Source: Albugo candida (Eukaryota; Oomycota; Peronosporomycetes; Albuginales; Albuginaceae). Taken from it: a stretch of DNA of 64,000 nt. The position numbers and the translations under genes are program-made. Location of the stretch: assembly GCA_905220665.1 (NCBI GenBank), contig CAJNAR010000144.1, positions 1,046,466 through 1,110,465 on the forward strand, in the 5' to 3' direction. Positions 60,201 through 64,000 of the stretch are shown in pieces. Each line of letters opens with the position of its first letter. Within the stretch, counting starts at the first letter, position 1. The notes under the pieces were generated by a model, which made no database searches, was not told where the DNA came from, and saw only the letters and a list, made by a program, of their open reading frames with translations.

Positions 60201-60850
60201 AACACGCATTCATGGCGTCAAACAACAAGTGTGACATGAATTGGTTACTAGATACTGGTTTCACTAGTCACATGAGTCCATTTCAAGAAATTTCACGGAT
60301 CTCGAACAAGTTAAATCATCAATTTAAATCACTGTTGCAAATGGCCTTCAACTAACAGCCACAAAAACTGCAACTGTTCCCGTTACACTCGAAAATGGAG
60401 CTCGAGTAAACATTTATGATGTGCTATTGGTACCAGGCATAGATCGACGACTACTGTCAGTATCAGCTTTGGTGTCAAGAGGACTAAAAGTTAAATTTGA
60501 AGGACAATGGTGTAGCATCATGAAAAACGGTCACCTGGTGACAAATCTCAAGAAAAAAAAGGATAGCTGTACGCATTGCGATGTTCATCCAGCGTGGAGA
60601 ATGCCAGTCAAGAAAATCTAAAACAAGATTTGGAATTATGGCATGCACGTCTTGGACATATATCGATGTCGATTCTGAAAAACGTTAGTAAACGTGTCGA
60701 CGGAATGAACGTGGATTTGAATCAAGAAGATGATTATGAAATGTGTGCAGGATGTATAAATGGGATAATGAATGTGGAATCATTCCCAAAATTAAAGAAT
60801 AGTAAGATCAAGACCTCCGGAGTTCTTGAACTTATACACAGTACGTAATT
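60201..60850 (+). pseudogene. Copia protease and GAG-pre-integrase zinc region
   Basis: NWLLDTGFTSHMSPF (about 60238-60282) carries the Asp-Thr-Gly protease site. The VLLVPGIDRRLLSVSAL block follows, then WHARLGHISMSILKNVS and a CAGCINGIMN zinc half at 60576-60848. Frames are broken. Confidence 0.82.
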
Positions 60851-61543
60851 GGTCCCATGCAAATCAAATCACACGGGGGTGCAAAGTATGCTGTCACGTT
60901 TATCGACGATTACTCCAGACATACTGTCGCCTATTTCCTAGCATCGAAGAGTGAAGTATTTGAAAATTTTGTGTAATACAAAGCTTTGATGGAGAATCAA
61001 ATAAACAAAAGGATCGCGTGTATTCGAACCGACAACGGGGGAGAGTACATCAACAAGAAGTTCACATACCTTTGTCGCCACGCCAGGATTATACATTAAA
61101 CAACTGTCTCTTACTCGCCAAAACGGTTTGGCTGAGCGAATGAACCGTACATTGATGGAGCGAGCTCGATGTATGATAGCGTGGAAGAGTGTCGACAAGC
61201 AGTGGTGGGCGGAAGCAATCAATACAGCGGTGTATATCACCATCGCGTTCCATGCTCAGTTTGGAATTCCAAGACACCTGTTGAAGTTTGCTTGGAAACG
61301 CGATTGAATTTGAGCAACTTGTGTGTTTTTGGATCCAAGGGTTTTGCACACATCGACAAGGCAAAGAGACAAAAGCTGGATGACAAAGGATTCTCTTGTG
61401 TGTTTGTCGGATACTCGACGATGACAAAGGGTTATCGAGCGATTGATTACAGAACAAACAAACTGGTGATAGTGCGAACAGCTGTATTCGAAGAATCGAA
61501 CAAGATCAAGTACGTTCAAGTGGTGGATGGTCACTTGGGTTAG
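60851..61543 (+). pseudogene. Copia integrase core
   Basis: VTFIDDYSRHTVAYF with the first Asp, IRTDNGGEY with the second Asp, an AERMNRTLMERARCM block with the catalytic Glu region, then WNSKTPVEV, SNLCVFGSKGFAHI and CVFVGYSTMTKGYR. Three stops interrupt it. Confidence 0.87.
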
Positions 61544-61627
61544 ACGTATGGTACGAACATTGGCCGCGAACATGATGAGGACGCACAAGTTGATCATATT
61601 GTAACAAGACGTAATGTTGATGTTGAA

Positions 61628-62374
61628 ATGGACGAAACGCATCAGCCATCATCATCGCAGCTTGACGTGGTCACAACGCATGATATGGATATGGACATTG
61701 AAGATAGTGCTTTAACGGACGATTTCTCCAATACGGCTATGGTGCCGAGGGAGAGAAGATATGATGATGAAGATCTTGATTGTGTTACGCATTCTGGACA
61801 ACACAATCTGAGAAGGAATCCTCAATTAGCACTCATGGACGGTAGTCCCTCAGACGCAATCGTACCTTATGAGAGCGATTCAGTTGAAGGTAATGGACGG
61901 CCGAAGAAACGATACAGACTCGAAGATGAAGAAGCTAATGCAGCGTTGGAAGTACCAGGTTGCTATCAAGGACAAACCCCAGGCATTGACTACTTTGAGA
62001 CGTACTCTCCTGTTGCAAGTTTGAATTCAATTCGTGTATTTTTGGCATTATGCTGTCACCGAGGTTATCATGTGCAGCAATATGATGTGGAAACGACATT
62101 TCTGAATGGAACTCTGGCAGAAGATGTATTCATCTGGCCACCGGAAGGAGTATCAATTCAACCAAACCATGTTTGCAAGTTCAACAGAAGTTTATATGGT
62201 CTAAAGCAAGCAGCTGTCACATGGTACAAGTTGATCTCAAATATATTTGAGATTACATTAGGATTCAATCGATGCAAGACGGATTCTTGCATTTTTGTCC
62301 GTCAAGTGGGACATGATTACACATACGTTGCGTTGGATGTTGACGATATGCTGACTGGAGCAAGAAGTTTATAA
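61628..62374 (+). pseudogene. Copia reverse transcriptase
   Basis: A 248-codon clean frame with an acidic start, GIDYFETYSPVASLNSIR, the QYDVETTFLNGTL catalytic region, KFNRSLYGLKQA and a final block. The YVDD-type box reads ALDVDDML, with Asp replacing the usual Tyr, so catalysis is doubtful. A TAA ends the frame at 62372, and the next piece (62375-62650) continues the protein. Confidence 0.9.
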
Positions 62375-62980
62375 ATGATTAACAAAATCATGCTGCAATT
62401 GAGGAAAGAGTTTTCACTCAAAACACTTGGTCAAGTGAGATATATTCTTGATACGGAAGCTGAGTATTGCCAAAGTAAGCGTGTGATGAAGATCTTCCAG
62501 GCAGCATGCATTTCGAGAATGACCGACATGTTCAATCAAGTTGACTCGAAACCAGTATACAACCCAACGGTTGTGGGTCAGTCATTGACGAAAAGTGAGA
62601 CCGCAGGTCCACGGATGAAGAAGCGGCCTTTTCGATCGCTGGTTGAATCATTACTTTACATTGCGAATGAGGCACAAGACCTGATATTACATGGATCAAG
62701 AGTCTTCTGGAAGAGTTGGGAATTCAAAAAGAGTCGGCGATTACTGTGTTTGAGGACAATCAGAGTGCAATTGCTATTGCTATTGCAAAGAATGATGGGT
62801 ATCAAAGCCGAGCAAAGCACATCTACATTCGTCATCATTTTGTCCGTGAACAAGTTAAATTCGGAAACATCGACTTGAAGTACGTTAATACAAATTGTCA
62901 AAGGGCCCATTATTTGACCAAACCACTAGCGACTAAGCAGTTCCAAGAGTTATTGAAGAAGTCAAATGCTGGAGATTGCA
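62375..62980 (+). pseudogene. Copia reverse transcriptase end and RNase H remnant
   Basis: After QLRKEFSLKTLGQVRYILD the frame reaches SLVESLLYIA near 62660 and jumps directly into an EAQDLILHG...LEELGIQKE-like segment, so the first half of RNase H is deleted. The end shows ITVFEDNQSAIAIA, RAKHIYIRHHFVRE and HYLTKPLATKQF. Confidence 0.85.
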
Positions 62981-62993
62981 AGTCGAGGGAGAG

Positions 62994-63136
62994 TGTTGAT
63001 GATGGTGTAGACCACATTGAACACTGGAGGCTATGCGGGAGATTCCATTATCACATGCCTGTAGTTAGGAATCTAAAACTTAATAAACGTACTTTTCACT
63101 TTTACGGAACGTCCTTCCAGCCCCTTTGATTCAACA
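62994..63136 (+). repeat. 3' LTR of Copia element 2
   Basis: 143 bases, partner of 59291-59443, directly preceded by a purine tract. Confidence 0.9.
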
Positions 63137-63439
63137 TAGTTGTCGCAGGCAGATCCTCTTCTGACATCTTGCTTAGATGTGCAACTTGTCTGTATCTTCA
63201 CTGTAATCATAATATCACGGCCGCTTCTCTTTCCTGTTGCATTTGGCGTCTTGCTTGCATTAATACCAAAACAATATCTTAAATGGCGTCCAACGGTTGA
63301 AGTTCTTGACGTGTGCTTCTTGAGAAAAGACGATGCACAGCTTATAAGTATCAGCACTTTAGAAATGAAGCGTCCACGACTAGTGAGGAGAGAAACGATA
63401 CAATAGACTTCTCACGCTCCTTCAACTTACACCTGCACG
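63137..63439. other. subtelomeric spacer
   Basis: A short plus frame (63140-63406) has a hydrophobic stretch but no domain. Otherwise nothing. Confidence 0.4.
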
Positions 63440-63562
63440 GCGTGACGCCTATAATCATCAACTCCCGATTTTCTGCGGCCAAATTTAGAATTTTCAATTT
63501 CATCCAGCCTATACTTCTAACGTGACAATAACCTGTTTGTGAGCCAATTAGGATTAGTGTAG
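63440..63562. repeat. 123-base repeat, copy B (next to telomere)
   Basis: Same-orientation match of 52652-52773, about 80% by eye. It is followed by about 130 bases of A/T-rich sequence and then the telomere. Confidence 0.75.
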
Positions 63563-63690
63563 CATGATGCCAAAATGAAGGGTATTGATTTCCCGACAAC
63601 TTTTTTTTATAAATTACAGTATGTCTAGTTATATTATTACTCTCAACTCTCTTTTCTTGAAAATAAATAAACGTTTTTATACTGTCTAAC

Positions 63691-64000
63691 TAGGGTTTAG
63701 GGTTTAGGGTTTAGGGTTTAGGGTTTAGGGTTTAGGGTTTAGGGTTTAGGGTTTAGGGTTTAGGGTTTAGGGTTTAGGGTTTAGGGTTTAGGGTTTAGGG
63801 TTTAGGGTTTAGGGTTTAGGGTTTAGGGTTTAGGGTTTAGGGTTTAGGGTTTAGGGTTTAGGGTTTAGGGTTTAGGGTTTAGGGTTTAGGGTTTAGGGTT
63901 TAGGGTTTAGGGTTTAGGGTTTAGGGTTTAGGGTTTAGGGTTTAGGGTTTAGGGTTTAGGGTTTAGGGTTTAGGGTTTAGGGTTTTAGGGTTTAGGGTTT
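63691..64000 (+). repeat. telomere, (TTTAGGG)n array
   Basis: About 44 copies of TTTAGGG, G-rich strand running toward the window end, as required at a right chromosome end. One unit near 63983-63990 has four T. The unit is the plant type, also used by oomycetes. The sequence stops inside the array, so the true end is beyond the window. Confidence 0.99.

Larger units (their letters stand above)
59291..63136 (+). mobile_element. Ty1/Copia LTR retrotransposon 2, degenerate, plus strand
   Basis: About 3.85 kb bounded by LTRs that begin TGTTGA and end TCAACA. Internal order is gag with zinc knuckle, protease, integrase, reverse transcriptase and RNase H. A purine-rich GTCGAGGGAGAG tract abuts the 3' LTR. 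It is shorter than a full Copia because sequence between reverse transcriptase and RNase H is missing, and it carries several stops. No matching target-site duplication is visible. It is a different lineage from element 1. Confidence 0.92.

Overview
This window is the right-hand end of a eukaryotic chromosome. The last 310 bases are an almost perfect TTTAGGG array, oriented as expected for a right chromosome end. Protein genes use short introns (about 47-63 bases, GT...AG), composition is moderately AT-rich, and one gene starts with a secretion-type leader. TTTAGGG ends, tiny introns, a guanylate-binding-protein GTPase, a fused lysine-ketoglutarate reductase/saccharopine dehydrogenase, and Copia, LINE and fungal-type DDE elements fit an oomycete, possibly a white-rust (Albugo-like) genome. 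The species is inference.

Layout. 1-18 kb is the gene-bearing part: a secreted or membrane cysteine-containing protein (1929-2597), a three-exon HIRIP3-like histone chaperone (7265-8168), a four-exon guanylate-binding protein (9022-11502) and an intronless 1003-residue lysine-catabolism enzyme (12929-15940), all on +. 18-23.3 kb is a decayed Copia element on the minus strand with about 98-base LTRs. 23.3-27.8 kb is mostly non-coding, with one weak two-exon candidate and traces of an old reverse transcriptase. 27.8-31.9 and 34.3-38.9 kb (perhaps to 41 kb) are two copies of one LINE family on minus, with the same 3' end; the first is 5'-truncated. Between them sits an intact three-exon SSU72 phosphatase gene (32847-33560).

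41.2-51.4 kb holds a diverged duplication of a convergent gene pair: a plus-strand Cys-x2-Cys-rich protein and a minus-strand bromodomain/PHD-finger protein. The first copy is shorter and broken; the second is longer but also has frame breaks. A coiled-coil gene remnant lies at 51.4-52.1 kb. 52.6-55.1 kb is a decayed DDE transposon of a type common in fungi, followed by a tRNA-like/hairpin repeat. 55.4-59.3 kb has no clear gene but includes a purine-skewed block. 59.3-63.1 kb is a second Copia element on +, with TG...CA LTRs. Next comes a 123-base repeat shared with the left side of the DDE element, then the telomere.

Function. The intact genes are housekeeping or cell-biology genes (chromatin, RNA polymerase II CTD phosphatase, lysine breakdown, dynamin-like GTPase) and form no operon or pathway. 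From 18 kb to the telomere, mobile elements and decayed duplicates dominate, as is usual in subtelomeres. I found no convincing new multi-gene system. The most unusual items are the duplicated Cys-rich/bromodomain-PHD pair, the shared 122-base repeat next to the telomere, and the nested hairpin repeat.
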